The notes: a model not told the origin generated them from the letters alone. Numbered from the stretch's first letter, positions 7,969-17,210 are shown. The stretch: DNA of 64,000 nt from Butyrivibrio sp. CAG:318 (GCA_000431815.1 FR889256.1:16436-80435), one strand, 5' to 3'. Translations and numbers: made by a program.

Positions 7969-9270
7969 ATGTATAAGAAATTTTTTATAGGAACACGAGG
8001 AGTCGGAGTTCAGGCGGACGGCAGGGGTGAACTGGGAACGTTTGCATGGACTGTGGCTTCGGGAATAGTATATTCGCTGCAGTCTCTTTTGTTTCTGATA
8101 GTTATCACGCATATCCTCGATGATGAGGCGGCCGGAATATATAATGCCGGAATGGTTGTTGCGCAGATGATGCTTACGGTAGGCAAGTATTCGGTCCGTA
8201 ATTATCAGGTGTCGGACGTAAGAGAACAGTATTCGTTTGCTGATTATTTTACTTTCAGGCTTATTACATGCATGGCAGCCATGATTGTAATGTTCATATG
8301 GATTGCCGTCAAAGGATACACCGGCGGAATTGCGATTGTTGCAGCGAGCCTTACGGTATATAAGATGGCGGAATGCCTGTCAGACGTATTCGAAGGATTA
8401 TACCAGCAGAAGTTCAGATTTGATGTCAGCGGTAAGAGCCAGTTCGTCAAAGATCTGACAATGATAATAGTATATATAGGAATGCTTGTGATCACGAGGG
8501 ATGTTGTAATATCATCCGTTGTGCTTGCAGCCGTATCGATACTTCTTATTGTAGTGATTGATTTTCCGCTTACCAAATATTTTGGCAGGCTGGGAGTACA
8601 CTTTAATATGAAGGCTGTAAAGGGACTTACAATAGCATGTTTTGCCTTATTTGTCAGTTCTTTCCTGTGTGCGTATATTCACAGCGCGCCGAAGCTTGCG
8701 ATAGAGCAGTATTTTGGCCGCGGAAGTAAATACGTTGATTTCAATGCACTGTTTATGCCGACATTTGTGGTTGACCTGCTTGCGGGATTTACTATGCGAA
8801 TGTGGATCACGAAGATGGCGGTCTGTCATGACCAGGGAGATACGAAGACACTTAATAAGCTTATAATAAAGCAGATGGGCGTAATCGCATTTATCACTGT
8901 TGTCAGTATGCTTGTAATGTATTTTGCGGGAGGCTGGGCGCTGTCACTGCTGTATGGCAGGGATCTGCACGGCTATGAATGGAGTAATGCACTGCTGATG
9001 CTTGCGGGCGGAATGGTTGCGGTGTATACACTTTTTGAAAACGTAATCATTATATACAGACACCAGCATTTCAGTATAGTTATCAATATTGTGTCTGCTG
9101 TTGCAACAGTTATAATCATGCCGCTTTTTACCAGAAGTGGAGGAGTGCTCGGAGCGACACTGGCATACCTTGCAGCCAATACAATCCGTGCAATCGGATA
9201 TATAGCGTGTGCATTATATTACATGAATAAGGATAAGAAAAATAATCAGAAAATCCCTGCCCGGAATTAA
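7969..9270 (+). CDS. Polysaccharide flippase (Wzx/MATE superfamily)
   Basis: A 433-residue protein of about 12-14 hydrophobic segments, of the oligosaccharide/lipid-linked sugar exporter class. The first hydrophobic block (ASGIVYSLQSLLFLIVITHIL) followed by a Gly-rich stretch (DEAAGIYNAGMVVAQM) is typical of RfbX/Wzx proteins. I took the ATG at 7969; a TTG 54 bases upstream lies inside the hairpin region and would add an unlikely hydrophilic extension. It probably moves a lipid-linked cell-surface saccharide across the membrane, but no glycosyltransferase cluster is adjacent, so the substrate is unknown. It converges on the antiporter gene with a shared terminator. Confidence 0.85.
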   Translation: MYKKFFIGTRGVGVQADGRGELGTFAWTVASGIVYSLQSLLFLIVITHILDDEAAGIYNAGMVVAQMMLTVGKYSVRNYQVSDVREQYSFADYFTFRLITCMAAMIVMFIWIAVKGYTGGIAIVAASLTVYKMAECLSDVFEGLYQQKFRFDVSGKSQFVKDLTMIIVYIGMLVITRDVVISSVVLAAVSILLIVVIDFPLTKYFGRLGVHFNMKAVKGLTIACFALFVSSFLCAYIHSAPKLAIEQYFGRGSKYVDFNALFMPTFVVDLLAGFTMRMWITKMAVCHDQGDTKTLNKLIIKQMGVIAFITVVSMLVMYFAGGWALSLLYGRDLHGYEWSNALLMLAGGMVAVYTLFENVIIIYRHQHFSIVINIVSAVATVIIMPLFTRSGGVLGATLAYLAANTIRAIGYIACALYYMNKDKKNNQKIPARN

Positions 9271-9297
9271 TATAAAGAATTCCTGAGCAGGGATTTT
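9251..9297. terminator. Bidirectional terminator between flippase and antiporter
   Basis: Outer stem 9251-9260 with 9287-9296, inner stem GGAATT (9263-9268) with AATTCC (9278-9283), T-rich on both strands. It serves two convergent genes. Confidence 0.85.
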
Positions 9298-9298
9298 A

Positions 9299-10237
9299 TT
9301 ACATAACGATAAATACAACGAAATATGCTGCGTAGCATAAAAGCATTATTATGCCGCCGAGTCTGGTGAGCTTTTTGCGCCTGATGACACATAAGAAGAG
9401 CAGAAGCATTACAAACATTGCCATGATGTTATCTACGATAAAATCGTTGACATATGCTATCGGGGTTATAACAGCTGTGACGCCGAGTACAAATAATATA
9501 TTGAAAATGTTGCTTCCGACAATATTGCCGATGGCGATATCTGCGTTGTGCTTATATGAAGCGACTACCGAGGTGACAAGTTCCGGAAGTGATGTTCCGA
9601 AAGCCACTATCGTAAGACCGATGAGCCTCTCACTCATTCCGAAAAATTTGGCGATTGAAGTGGCAGCATTGACAGTAAGCTGGCTTCCTCCGACGATTCC
9701 GGCACCGCCCAGAATTATGAATAAAATCATTTTCCAGACAGGCATTTTCTTGATGACGGTTTCTTCTACGGCATCCGGCTGCTTCTTGGAAATGATAACC
9801 AGATATACCATGAAGGCCGCCATAAAAAGAAGGAATATTACTCCGTCCACACGGCTTAATTTGTTGCCCATGATACCAAGTCCGAGCAAGAGTCCCGTGA
9901 TAACAAAAACAAATGGTATTTCATATTTCAATGTGTTTTTCTGAATCGAAAGCGGTGCAATAACGGATGCAATACCCAGGATAAGCAGCACATTCAGAAT
10001 ATTGCTTCCAAGCACATTGCTTATGGAGAGGTCGGGACTGCCCTTGATGCCGGCGGTTATGCTGACGGCAGCCTCCGGAGCACTGGTTCCGAAAGCAACA
10101 ATTGTGAGACCTATTACTATCTGCGGGATACCTATTTTATCCGCAAGTGAGGACGAACCGTCCACGAAAATATCCGCTCCCTTCATAAGGAGCACAAATC
10201 CTACGATAAGAAGCAGGAAACTGACCGGTAATGGCAT
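9299..10237 (-). CDS. Calcium/sodium antiporter (CaCA family, YrbG-like)
   Basis: About 312 residues with two inverted membrane repeats. Each alpha repeat has its signature: GTSAPE (residue about 50) and GTSLPE (about 210), including the acidic residues that bind the cation, and each half also carries a GNIVGSN/NVLGSN motif. It should exchange Ca2+ (or a similar cation) for Na+ or H+. Two in-frame ATG codons are near the start; AAGGAT lies almost on top of the first (10246) but 10 bases before the second (10237), so I chose the second. It follows mntP closely in the same direction, so the two efflux genes probably share an mRNA. Confidence 0.92.
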   Translation of the reverse strand: MPLPVSFLLLIVGFVLLMKGADIFVDGSSSLADKIGIPQIVIGLTIVAFGTSAPEAAVSITAGIKGSPDLSISNVLGSNILNVLLILGIASVIAPLSIQKNTLKYEIPFVFVITGLLLGLGIMGNKLSRVDGVIFLLFMAAFMVYLVIISKKQPDAVEETVIKKMPVWKMILFIILGGAGIVGGSQLTVNAATSIAKFFGMSERLIGLTIVAFGTSLPELVTSVVASYKHNADIAIGNIVGSNIFNILFVLGVTAVITPIAYVNDFIVDNIMAMFVMLLLFLCVIRRKKLTRLGGIIMLLCYAAYFVVFIVM

Positions 10238-10254
10238 GATTAACATATCCTTTC

Positions 10255-10851
10255 TTAAAAAAGTTTGATTCCGAAATATTCAAGCAGAATTTTGATGCCA
10301 AGCAGAATAAGAATGATACCGCCGGCAAATTCAGCTTTATTTTTATAGCGGGCACCGAAGACGTTGCCGACCTTGACGCCGCATATTGATATTATAAACG
10401 TACACAGCCCTATAATCAATACCGCAATGAAAGTATTAAAAAGCTCGCCGGCTCTGATTATAGTGACAGGGATGCAGGCGAATGTTATACCGACGGCGAG
10501 CGCGTCTATGCTCGTAGCGACAGCCATCACAAGCATTGTTTTAAATCCGAAGGCTGCGCTTGTTTCCTCTTTTTCCTCTTTGGAAAATGTTTCACGTATC
10601 ATATTGACACCGATAAGAGTAAGAAGTGCAAATGCAATCCACGGTGTAATATTGGTAATTAGTCCGACGAAACGTGAGCCGAGCAGATAGCCAATCATAG
10701 GCATAAGTGCCTGAAATCCTCCAAACCATGCGCCGACAATAAGCATATGGCTTGATTTGAGCTGTTTTGTTGCGAGCCCCTTGCAGATGGATACGGCAAA
10801 TGCATCCATGGACAAGCCGACAGCCAGCAACAAAAGTGTTGCTAAATCCAT
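10255..10851 (-). CDS. mntP: Manganese efflux pump MntP
   Basis: A 198-residue, six-helix membrane protein. The family signature LSMDAFAVSICKG is at residues 13-25 and the matching second-half motif is TSIDALAVGITFA; both acidic positions needed for metal transport are present. It exports Mn2+. Length is normal. The start has AAGGA 7 bases upstream. It is followed within 20 bases by a CaCA antiporter, a plausible divalent-cation efflux pair. In other bacteria mntP is often controlled by a yybP-ykoY Mn riboswitch; I looked for its conserved sequence upstream and did not find it. Confidence 0.96.
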   Translation of the reverse strand: MDLATLLLLAVGLSMDAFAVSICKGLATKQLKSSHMLIVGAWFGGFQALMPMIGYLLGSRFVGLITNITPWIAFALLTLIGVNMIRETFSKEEKEETSAAFGFKTMLVMAVATSIDALAVGITFACIPVTIIRAGELFNTFIAVLIIGLCTFIISICGVKVGNVFGARYKNKAEFAGGIILILLGIKILLEYFGIKLF

Positions 10852-10896
10852 AGTAGATTCCTTTCTCGTATAAAGTATATAAAGGAATAAAATATA

Positions 10897-10925
10897 AATG
10901 AGACAGCCGCGTACGCTGTCTCATT
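10897..10925 (-). terminator. 11-bp hairpin upstream of mntP
   Basis: Perfect stem AATGAGACAGC (10897-10907) with GCTGTCTCATT (10915-10925). A TATAAT sequence abuts it on both strands. The T-tract is weak, so it may be a terminator for the upstream DAHP synthase gene or a leader hairpin of mntP. The remaining ~180 bases up to the DAHP synthase gene hold nothing I recognise. Confidence 0.45.
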
Positions 10926-11109
10926 ATAATATAAAAATAAAAAAGAGGGGGAGATCAATGAAAAAGATTCTATGATAAAATCGGTATGTGACCGAAAACC
11001 ATATAGCTCTTTAACAATTCATAGTATAGATACCCATTATGGATAAAAAATGGATAAATTATGAACAAATTGAAACAAGTTCATAAATTATGTGTTAATA
11101 AACTCCCTT

Positions 11110-12141
11110 TTAACACTCTTCAGCTATCTTATAAAGCAATTTTTCGGTATCATCCCATCCAAGACAAGGGTCGGTGATGGATTTACCGTAAACCATATCA
11201 GAGCAGATCTTCTGGTTGCCTTCTTCGAGGTAACTTTCAATCATTACACCTTTGACAAGTTTGTGGAAATCAGAATTATAGCGGCGGCTGTGAAGAACCT
11301 CGCTTGTAATTCTTATCTGTTCCTTGAACTTCTTGTTGGAATTAGAGTGGTTGGCATCGATAATTGCGGCCGGATTCTTGAGATTCTTAGCCATATACTG
11401 TTCATAAAGTCTCTCAAGATCTTCATAATGGTAATTCGGAATGCAAATGCCGTATTTGTTGACACCGCCACGTAATATGACATGTGCAAGGTCATTGCCG
11501 GTAGTGTTGACGCTGTAACCACGGTAGATAAATTCATGTGCGCTCTGCGCCGCAACTACGGAGTTAAGCATTACACCAAAGTCACCGCTGGTAGGATTCT
11601 TCATTCCTATTGGGATGTCCATACCGCTGGCTGTGAGCCTGTGCTGCTGATCCTCAACTGAACGTGCACCGATTGCTTCATATGAGAGAACATCATCAAG
11701 GTAGCTTCTGTTCTCCGGGTAAAGCATTTCATCGGCACAGGTAAGACCGCTCACGTCAATAGCGTCGATATGCATTTTTCGGATGGATGCAATTCCGGCA
11801 TAGAGATCCGGCTCTTTGTTAGGGTCCGGCTGATGCAGCATTCCCTTGTATCCTTCGCCGGTTGTACGAGGCTTGTTGGTGTAAATTCTTGGGATAATGA
11901 GAAGACGATCCTTGGTCTTTTCGTTAACCTTTGCGAGTCTGCTTACATATTCGCAGACAGCATCTTCGCGGTCCGCGGAACATGGTCCTATAATAACGAT
12001 AAATTTATCCGATACACCCGTGAAAACATCGCGGATTTCTTTGTCACGTTCTTTCTTAAGTGCAGCCAGAGCGGCACTCATAGGTATTTCCTGCTTTAAA
12101 ACTTCCGGGTCCGGAAGTTTCTTGAAAAATTTCATTGCCAT
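11110..12141 (-). CDS. aroF: 3-deoxy-7-phosphoheptulonate (DAHP) synthase, class I
   Basis: A 343-residue enzyme that condenses phosphoenolpyruvate with erythrose 4-phosphate, the first step of the shikimate pathway. Family motifs: IIGPCSADRED (residues about 52-62), IPRIYTNKPRTTGEGYKG, GARSVEDQQHR, GMKNPTSGDFG and IDANHSNSNKK, which include the PEP-binding Arg/Lys and metal-binding residues. It belongs to the AroF/G/H type, feedback-regulated by an aromatic amino acid; which one cannot be read from the sequence. The start ATG is 8 bases after GAGGA. It has its own promoter, divergent from dnaK. Confidence 0.96.
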   Translation of the reverse strand: MAMKFFKKLPDPEVLKQEIPMSAALAALKKERDKEIRDVFTGVSDKFIVIIGPCSADREDAVCEYVSRLAKVNEKTKDRLLIIPRIYTNKPRTTGEGYKGMLHQPDPNKEPDLYAGIASIRKMHIDAIDVSGLTCADEMLYPENRSYLDDVLSYEAIGARSVEDQQHRLTASGMDIPIGMKNPTSGDFGVMLNSVVAAQSAHEFIYRGYSVNTTGNDLAHVILRGGVNKYGICIPNYHYEDLERLYEQYMAKNLKNPAAIIDANHSNSNKKFKEQIRITSEVLHSRRYNSDFHKLVKGVMIESYLEEGNQKICSDMVYGKSITDPCLGWDDTEKLLYKIAEEC

Positions 12142-12181
12142 AATTATGTTCCTCTTCCTGATTCTGTATTTGACATTCGCT

Positions 12182-12210
12182 AGTGTAGCACTTTAAACCG
12201 CTAAAGTCAA
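12182..12210 (-). promoter_or_regulatory. Promoter of the DAHP synthase gene
   Basis: On the minus strand: TTGACT, 17 bases, TACACT, about 40 bases before the start codon. Confidence 0.8.
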
Positions 12211-12257
12211 CTGTTTTTTCCCTTTTTATTTAGAAAGTTTATAAAAAATAAAGAAAT

Positions 12258-12285
12258 TTGACATATATTATTCATACGGTAAAAT
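12258..12285 (+). promoter_or_regulatory. Promoter of the dnaK-like gene
   Basis: TTGACA, 16 bases, TAAAAT. A TATAAT (12286-12291) is too far from the -35. No CIRCE heat-shock operator is visible in this gap. Confidence 0.55.
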
Positions 12286-12328
12286 TATAATACATATTAA
12301 TCATAAAATAAAGCAGGAGATGCATGAA

Positions 12329-14071
12329 ATGGGAAAGATAATCGGAATAGATCTGGGAACCACAAACAGTTGTGTTGCTGTAATAGAAGGCGGACAGCCG
12401 ACAGTTATAGTGAATGCGGAAGGAGCGCGGACGACACCGTCGGTTGTTGCTTTTTCCAAGAAGGGGGAGAGGCTTGTCGGTGAGCCTGCCAAACGTCAGG
12501 CGGTAACCAATGCGGACAGGACAATATCCTCCATTAAAAGACATATGGGCACTGACTACCGGGTTTCAATAGATCGTAAGAAATACACACCGCAAGAGAT
12601 ATCAGCTTTTATACTTATGAAACTTAAGAAGGACGCGGAGAATTATCTCGGAGAACGTGTGACGGAAGCTGTTATAACAGTACCTGCATATTTCAGCGAT
12701 GCGCAGCGTCAGGCCACCAAAGATGCCGGTAAAATTGCCGGACTCAAGGTGGAACGTATCATTAATGAACCTACTGCCGCAGCACTTGCATACGGACTTG
12801 ATAACGGCGAACCCCAAAAAATCCTTGTATATGATCTTGGTGGGGGAACATTTGATGTATCAGTTATAGAAATAGGGGACAAGGTTATCGAGGTTCTGGC
12901 AACTTCCGGGGATAACCATCTTGGGGGGGATGATTTTGATGACAGACTTGTTTCATATCTTGTGAGCGAATTTAAACGCACAGAAGGTGTGGACATAAGT
13001 AAGGATAAGATGGCAATGCAGAGAGTCCGGGAAGAAGCTGAGAAAGCTAAGAAAGAACTTTCGTCCGCAGCAACTACTAATGTCAATCTTCCGTTTATTG
13101 TGACAACCAAGTCTGGCGCAAAGCATATGGATATCACCGTCACAAGAGCCAAGTTTGAGGAATTGACGGCCGATCTTGTCGACCGCACAGCGGGTCCTGT
13201 TATGACGGCACTTTCAGATGCGGGAATCAATAAGAGCGAGCTTAATAAAGTCCTTCTGGTTGGTGGTTCCACGAGGATTCCGGCAGTCCGGGAGAAAGTG
13301 CGCATGCTTACGGGTCTCGAACCGAGTAAAAATATGAACCCTGACGAATGTGTTGCGCTCGGAGCATCGATACAGGGCGGAAAGCTTTCCGGGGATTCGG
13401 CAGCGGCATCGGAGCTTCTGCTTCTGGATGTGACACCGCTCACACTTTCGATAGAGACAGTCGGAGGCGTTGCGACAAGACTTATAGATCGTAATTCGAC
13501 CATTCCGTGCCGTAAGAGCCAGGTGTTTTCAACAGCCATGAATTTCCAGACATCTGTTGAGATTAAAGTCCTTCAGGGAGAACGCCAGTTTGCAAGGGAC
13601 AATAAGCTCCTCGGAACATTCAGGCTTAACGGAATCAGACGTGCACCGGCCGGAGTGCCGCAGATAGAGGTAACTTTTGATATTGATGCGAATGGTATTG
13701 TCAACGTTTCGGCAAGGGATCTGGAGACGGGAAGAGAACAGGGTATTACGATTACAACAAGTTCCAATCTTTCAGATGCAGAGATTGAGAAAGCGATGCG
13801 GGAAGCTGCGGAATATGAGGAAAGCGACGGAACGAGAATGGAGGCTTTTGAGGCGATTAACGATGCCAGAGCAGCCATAGATGATGCGCAAATCAAACTC
13901 AGGGAAAACCGCAAGACAATTGATAAGAATACCAAACAGCAGGTTAAGGCGGATGTGGATTATGTGTCCAGACTTATCAGAAGAGCTACGCCTGAGAAAA
14001 TGTCGGAAGCAGATATAGCTGAACTTAAATCAGCAATCGACAGACTCAAGAATTCTGTCTCAACGATTTAA
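12329..14071 (+). CDS. dnaK: Standalone DnaK-type Hsp70 chaperone
   Basis: A 580-residue Hsp70. The ATPase domain has [17 protein letters not shown], the phosphate-2 motif [12 protein letters not shown] and the adenosine motif [10 protein letters not shown]; the linker and substrate-binding domain follow ([14 protein letters not shown], then NRKTIDKN in the lid). It is about 30 residues shorter than the usual Firmicutes DnaK and ends in a shortened lid. No grpE, dnaJ or hrcA is adjacent and there is no CIRCE element, so it is probably a paralogue rather than the heat-shock DnaK. I chose the ATG at 12329 since GCAGGAG lies 9 bases before it; the ATG at 12320 is too close to that site. Confidence 0.93.
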   Translation: MGKIIGIDLGTTNSCVAVIEGGQPTVIVNAEGARTTPSVVAFSKKGERLVGEPAKRQAVTNADRTISSIKRHMGTDYRVSIDRKKYTPQEISAFILMKLKKDAENYLGERVTEAVITVPAYFSDAQRQATKDAGKIAGLKVERIINEPTAAALAYGLDNGEPQKILVYDLGGGTFDVSVIEIGDKVIEVLATSGDNHLGGDDFDDRLVSYLVSEFKRTEGVDISKDKMAMQRVREEAEKAKKELSSAATTNVNLPFIVTTKSGAKHMDITVTRAKFEELTADLVDRTAGPVMTALSDAGINKSELNKVLLVGGSTRIPAVREKVRMLTGLEPSKNMNPDECVALGASIQGGKLSGDSAAASELLLLDVTPLTLSIETVGGVATRLIDRNSTIPCRKSQVFSTAMNFQTSVEIKVLQGERQFARDNKLLGTFRLNGIRRAPAGVPQIEVTFDIDANGIVNVSARDLETGREQGITITTSSNLSDAEIEKAMREAAEYEESDGTRMEAFEAINDARAAIDDAQIKLRENRKTIDKNTKQQVKADVDYVSRLIRRATPEKMSEADIAELKSAIDRLKNSVSTI

Positions 14072-14079
14072 TATTGTCA

Positions 14080-14109
14080 TTGACGGAACATACCGGTTGT
14101 GGTTATAAT
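14080..14109 (+). promoter_or_regulatory. Promoter of deoC
   Basis: TTGACG, 18 bases, TATAAT. A leader of about 65 bases follows, with complementary AAGCG and CGCTT arms. Confidence 0.75.
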
Positions 14110-14180
14110 CAGAGTATAAATTAAGCGGAGGATGATAAACGCAGCCCTTCGCTTATTATTTATTTCAGGAGGCCGAAGAT

Positions 14181-14858
14181 ATGGACATGAAAGAGATTCT
14201 GGCGAAATGTGACCACACACTTCTTAAGCAGACAGCCAGATGGAGCGAAATCAAGAAATTATGTGATGAGGGCATTGATAATGGATGTGCGTCGGTGTGT
14301 ATTCCGCCGTCATATGTAAGGGATGCAGCAGATTATATAAGAGATAAGGAGACTATGCTTAAGATATGTACTGTCATAGGTTTTCCGAACGGTTATAATA
14401 CCACGAAGATTAAGGTCATGGAGACCGAAGATGCCATTCTTAACGGTGCAGACGAGATAGATATGGTGATTAATCTCGGCTGGGTTAAAGACGGCAGATA
14501 TGATGACATAATGGATGAGATTATAGCTGTCAAGGAAGCATGCCACGGAAGAATATTGAAGGTTATTGTTGAGACATGTCTCCTGTCACAGGAAGAGAAG
14601 ATTCAGATGTGCGATGTTGTGACAAAGTCGGGTGCGGATTACATCAAGACATCAACAGGATTTTCCACAGATGGTGCGACACCTCAGGATATAGCACTTT
14701 TAAAGGCTAACGTAGGCAATAATGTGAAAATAAAAGCGGCCGGAGGTATCTCATCACTTGAGGATGCGGACCTTATGCTTAAGCTTGGAGCATCAAGGCT
14801 CGGAACCAGCCGTATAGTTCCACTGTTTAAGGAATTGGAATCGGGAAAAACCGAATAA
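14181..14858 (+). CDS. deoC: Deoxyribose-phosphate aldolase
   Basis: A 225-residue TIM-barrel aldolase that splits 2-deoxyribose 5-phosphate to glyceraldehyde 3-phosphate and acetaldehyde. Motifs: [10 protein letters not shown] at the N-terminus, [40 protein letters not shown], and [15 protein letters not shown], whose Lys forms the Schiff base; KAAGGISS follows. Length is typical. The first ATG is 8 bases after AGGAGG. It is monocistronic, with its own promoter and a hairpin after it; no other nucleoside catabolism genes are adjacent. Confidence 0.97.
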   Translation: MDMKEILAKCDHTLLKQTARWSEIKKLCDEGIDNGCASVCIPPSYVRDAADYIRDKETMLKICTVIGFPNGYNTTKIKVMETEDAILNGADEIDMVINLGWVKDGRYDDIMDEIIAVKEACHGRILKVIVETCLLSQEEKIQMCDVVTKSGADYIKTSTGFSTDGATPQDIALLKANVGNNVKIKAAGGISSLEDADLMLKLGASRLGTSRIVPLFKELESGKTE

Positions 14859-14865
14859 GACACAT

Positions 14866-14892
14866 AATGCCCGCCATCAGGCGGGCATTGGT
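14866..14892. terminator. Hairpin between deoC and a convergent membrane-protein gene
   Basis: Perfect 10-bp GC-rich stem (14866-14875 with 14880-14889) with a 4-base loop. The T-tract is weak on both strands. Confidence 0.6.
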
Positions 14893-14897
14893 TATTT

Positions 14898-15602
14898 CTA
14901 CAATTCTTTAAGAACTTCAGGGTCAAATCTGTATTTTCTGTAATTCTTACCCTTGATATATAACTTGAGTTTGTTCTTATGAGCTGCCAGATATGCATTC
15001 GGATTATCGTATATATCATTTAATACATAATCGTGCTTGCGCCTGCCGTGGAAATCTTCGTAGTGGCAATATAATACAAAAGGATGCCTGCCGTTCTCAT
15101 CTGTGACAGATGTCTCGTAAACAACTCTGTCCACGTCAACATAGATGTATTTGCCGCCTTCCACGATCATATCCACATCACCCATGACATTGTGACGTAT
15201 GATTAATCCGGCAAGCCCCGCAAGGAAAAATACGGCGCCCGATATCGTAAAAATAAGGGCAATCTGTGAACTTATGGCATAATTGATCGGAGTTTCATAG
15301 TTTTCTTTATCAAGATATATGGTTATGTGGTCTCCGACAGACGGCGTGTTGAAAGCATAAAGCTCTTTGTTTTTAAATTCAAGTCCGTCGTAAGTATAAT
15401 CCACAAGCACTGTATCACCGACACTTGTAACCACGGCATCGGTTTTAAGATGAGTACGCTTTCCGTTAGCAACCCCTATGTGGCAGAAAGTGGCAATTCC
15501 GAGCCCGATAATTCCCACCAAAAGGCAGAATATGAAAGAACCCTTGGGGATGATTCTTGCTTTTTCTTCCTGAATGTTATTGTCCCGGGTATTGGTATCC
15601 AT
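14898..15602 (-). CDS. Membrane protein of unknown function, DUF3592-like
   Basis: A 234-residue protein with two hydrophobic segments (about 22-44 and 113-134) separated by an extracytoplasmic beta-rich domain (about 45-110: DAVVTSVGDTVLVDYTYDG, then VGDHITIYLD), a layout like DUF3592. After the second helix comes a soluble domain of about 95 residues, rich in Tyr and basic residues (YIKGKNYRKYRFDPEVL), which I do not recognise. Its start overlaps the end of the upstream DUF6056-like gene by 26 bases, so the two are probably co-translated. The function is unknown; an envelope role is only a guess from its partner. Confidence 0.7.
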   Translation of the reverse strand: MDTNTRDNNIQEEKARIIPKGSFIFCLLVGIIGLGIATFCHIGVANGKRTHLKTDAVVTSVGDTVLVDYTYDGLEFKNKELYAFNTPSVGDHITIYLDKENYETPINYAISSQIALIFTISGAVFFLAGLAGLIIRHNVMGDVDMIVEGGKYIYVDVDRVVYETSVTDENGRHPFVLYCHYEDFHGRRKHDYVLNDIYDNPNAYLAAHKNKLKLYIKGKNYRKYRFDPEVLKEL

Positions 15603-17115
15603 AATAATAAATCTCCTGTTCCGACAACCTCACGGAAGTCTTATTATAATATAATGCAAGGTGAGCATTCTTCCAGTCAGCAGCATCCGTTGTGATATCT
15701 GTATGATATATCGGTGACGGATAGTACAGCAGCTGAGGAAGTATTGCGTTCGGGTCATCAGATGAAGCAAGATACTCTGCGCGCGTCGTAAGTGCCGAAT
15801 CATAATATCCGGCCTCTCCGTCCATAACGGAATAAACAGCATCCAGGCTCAGAGGCAGCCCGCTAAAATATGCCGAGCCGTCATCAGCTTCCTCAACACT
15901 TATAAGTCCGACACATCCTGCCGTAAACAGGATAAGCGATATGCTGAAAACAGCTGTAAACCTGCGCGGAATTTCACAGACAGAGGACAATCCCCTGACA
16001 AATGCGGTGTTTTCGAAGCGCTCATGTATCCAGCCCATGAGATATATAAGCGATATCGTCATAAAACCGTAATAGGCAAAATAAATAATATTCATCATGC
16101 GGTATGGCATATGAATTCCCTGTGCATAGAAGACCGGTGTGCCCTGTGCGCAATATACACAGTAGAAAAATATGATAGCAGCCGCCGGAAAGCGGAATTT
16201 AAGACCACTTGATACGGCAATCCGGTAAAAAACAGGAAGCAGTGCAATCCAAATAACAGCAACCGGGAAGGTGGTTGAATCCGCGATATTATATGCTCCG
16301 TATGCAAAGGAATAAACCAATGCCTTGAGAACTCCCGGACCGGCACCGACAGATGCCTGGCGAATGGCATTGCCGGGAGCCATAACGCTTATTCCCAATG
16401 ACACAAGCGAAAGGACGGTAATAACAGCAAGAATAATAAAAGATTTATCTTTATGCTTTATCTGCCATGCCGTAAGCAGTACCAGGATTATCGATGTAAA
16501 AAGTGCTGTCGCATAATTACCGCCTCCTATCATGAAAGCCAGAGGCATCGATAATACAGAACATATTACGCGAGCAGCGGTGTTCTCTGATTTGATAATG
16601 GTAATCACTGATGTAAAAAGAAAAAGCATCAGTGAAAAGAAAAACGTATAATAAATAGCACCATTATACCAGTAAAATGAATCCGACGGTTTGTATGTAA
16701 ACTGTAATGCAGCGAAGGTAAGCACGGTACCTACGGCAACGGAAGCTGTCCGCCCTGCTTTAAACCAGCGTCGCAGAAGCGTATATATAAATAAAAACAT
16801 TGATATAACAAAAGTTGTGATGAGAATGACGGGTGCAATTACATAATATTGTTCCCCGAAAATTCCCGGCTGCAGGCGCATAAGAAATATGGCGGCAAAA
16901 TTGCCCTGCCAGTCATTGTATGTATCTTTCATTAAATCATAAGACTGTGAAATTACCGCACCTGCCGAATGCGTATCCTGCCATACAGCCGATGTCTCAA
17001 CGCCGTAATAATAGTCATCGACACTCGGGTGAGCATACTGTCCGACATAGTATACAGGAATCAGCGACAAAAGCAGGACTGCTGTTAAAATGATGTTAAT
17101 TGTTTTTTTCTTCAT
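15577..17115 (-). CDS. Polytopic membrane protein, DUF6056-like
   Basis: A 512-residue protein with about 11 hydrophobic segments and one large outside loop after the first helix (YAHPSVDDYYYG), a pattern found in lipid-linked sugar transferases and the DUF6056 family. The early acidic pair in SVDDYYYG resembles the DD motif of GT-C glycosyltransferases. The C-terminal ~90 residues are soluble. It is divergent from a GT2 glycosyltransferase that uses polyprenyl-phosphate sugars, so I infer that the two could act on the same envelope glycan. No ribosome binding site precedes the ATG, and the promoter predicts an almost leaderless mRNA. Confidence 0.7.
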   Translation of the reverse strand: MKKKTINIILTAVLLLSLIPVYYVGQYAHPSVDDYYYGVETSAVWQDTHSAGAVISQSYDLMKDTYNDWQGNFAAIFLMRLQPGIFGEQYYVIAPVILITTFVISMFLFIYTLLRRWFKAGRTASVAVGTVLTFAALQFTYKPSDSFYWYNGAIYYTFFFSLMLFLFTSVITIIKSENTAARVICSVLSMPLAFMIGGGNYATALFTSIILVLLTAWQIKHKDKSFIILAVITVLSLVSLGISVMAPGNAIRQASVGAGPGVLKALVYSFAYGAYNIADSTTFPVAVIWIALLPVFYRIAVSSGLKFRFPAAAIIFFYCVYCAQGTPVFYAQGIHMPYRMMNIIYFAYYGFMTISLIYLMGWIHERFENTAFVRGLSSVCEIPRRFTAVFSISLILFTAGCVGLISVEEADDGSAYFSGLPLSLDAVYSVMDGEAGYYDSALTTRAEYLASSDDPNAILPQLLYYPSPIYHTDITTDAADWKNAHLALYYNKTSVRLSEQEIYYYGYQYPGQ

Positions 17116-17124
17116 AATAAAATA

Positions 17125-17153
17125 ATAATATCATTGAACAACTTGAATTGCAA
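17125..17153 (-). promoter_or_regulatory. Promoter of the DUF6056-like gene, with palindromic -35
   Basis: On the minus strand: TTGCAA, 17 bases, TATTAT, which places the expected transcript start only a few bases before the ATG at 17115. TTGCAA is self-complementary and also lies 17 bases from TAATCT on the plus strand (17171-17176), facing the GT2 gene. Confidence 0.6.
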
Positions 17154-17210
17154 TTAAGAAAGTAATGTGATAATCTTAAATTATTATAAAGAATCCGGGC
17201 GGGGTGCTGC

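Noticed and set aside
10925..11005. Possible leader peptide of five codons (ATG AAA AAG ATT CTA TGA) after GGGGGAG on the plus strand
   Set aside because: There is no gene in that direction to regulate and no convincing promoter; the strong ribosome-binding-like sequence is probably chance.
10852..11109. yybP-ykoY Mn riboswitch upstream of mntP
   Set aside because: I searched by eye for its conserved loop sequences and found none.
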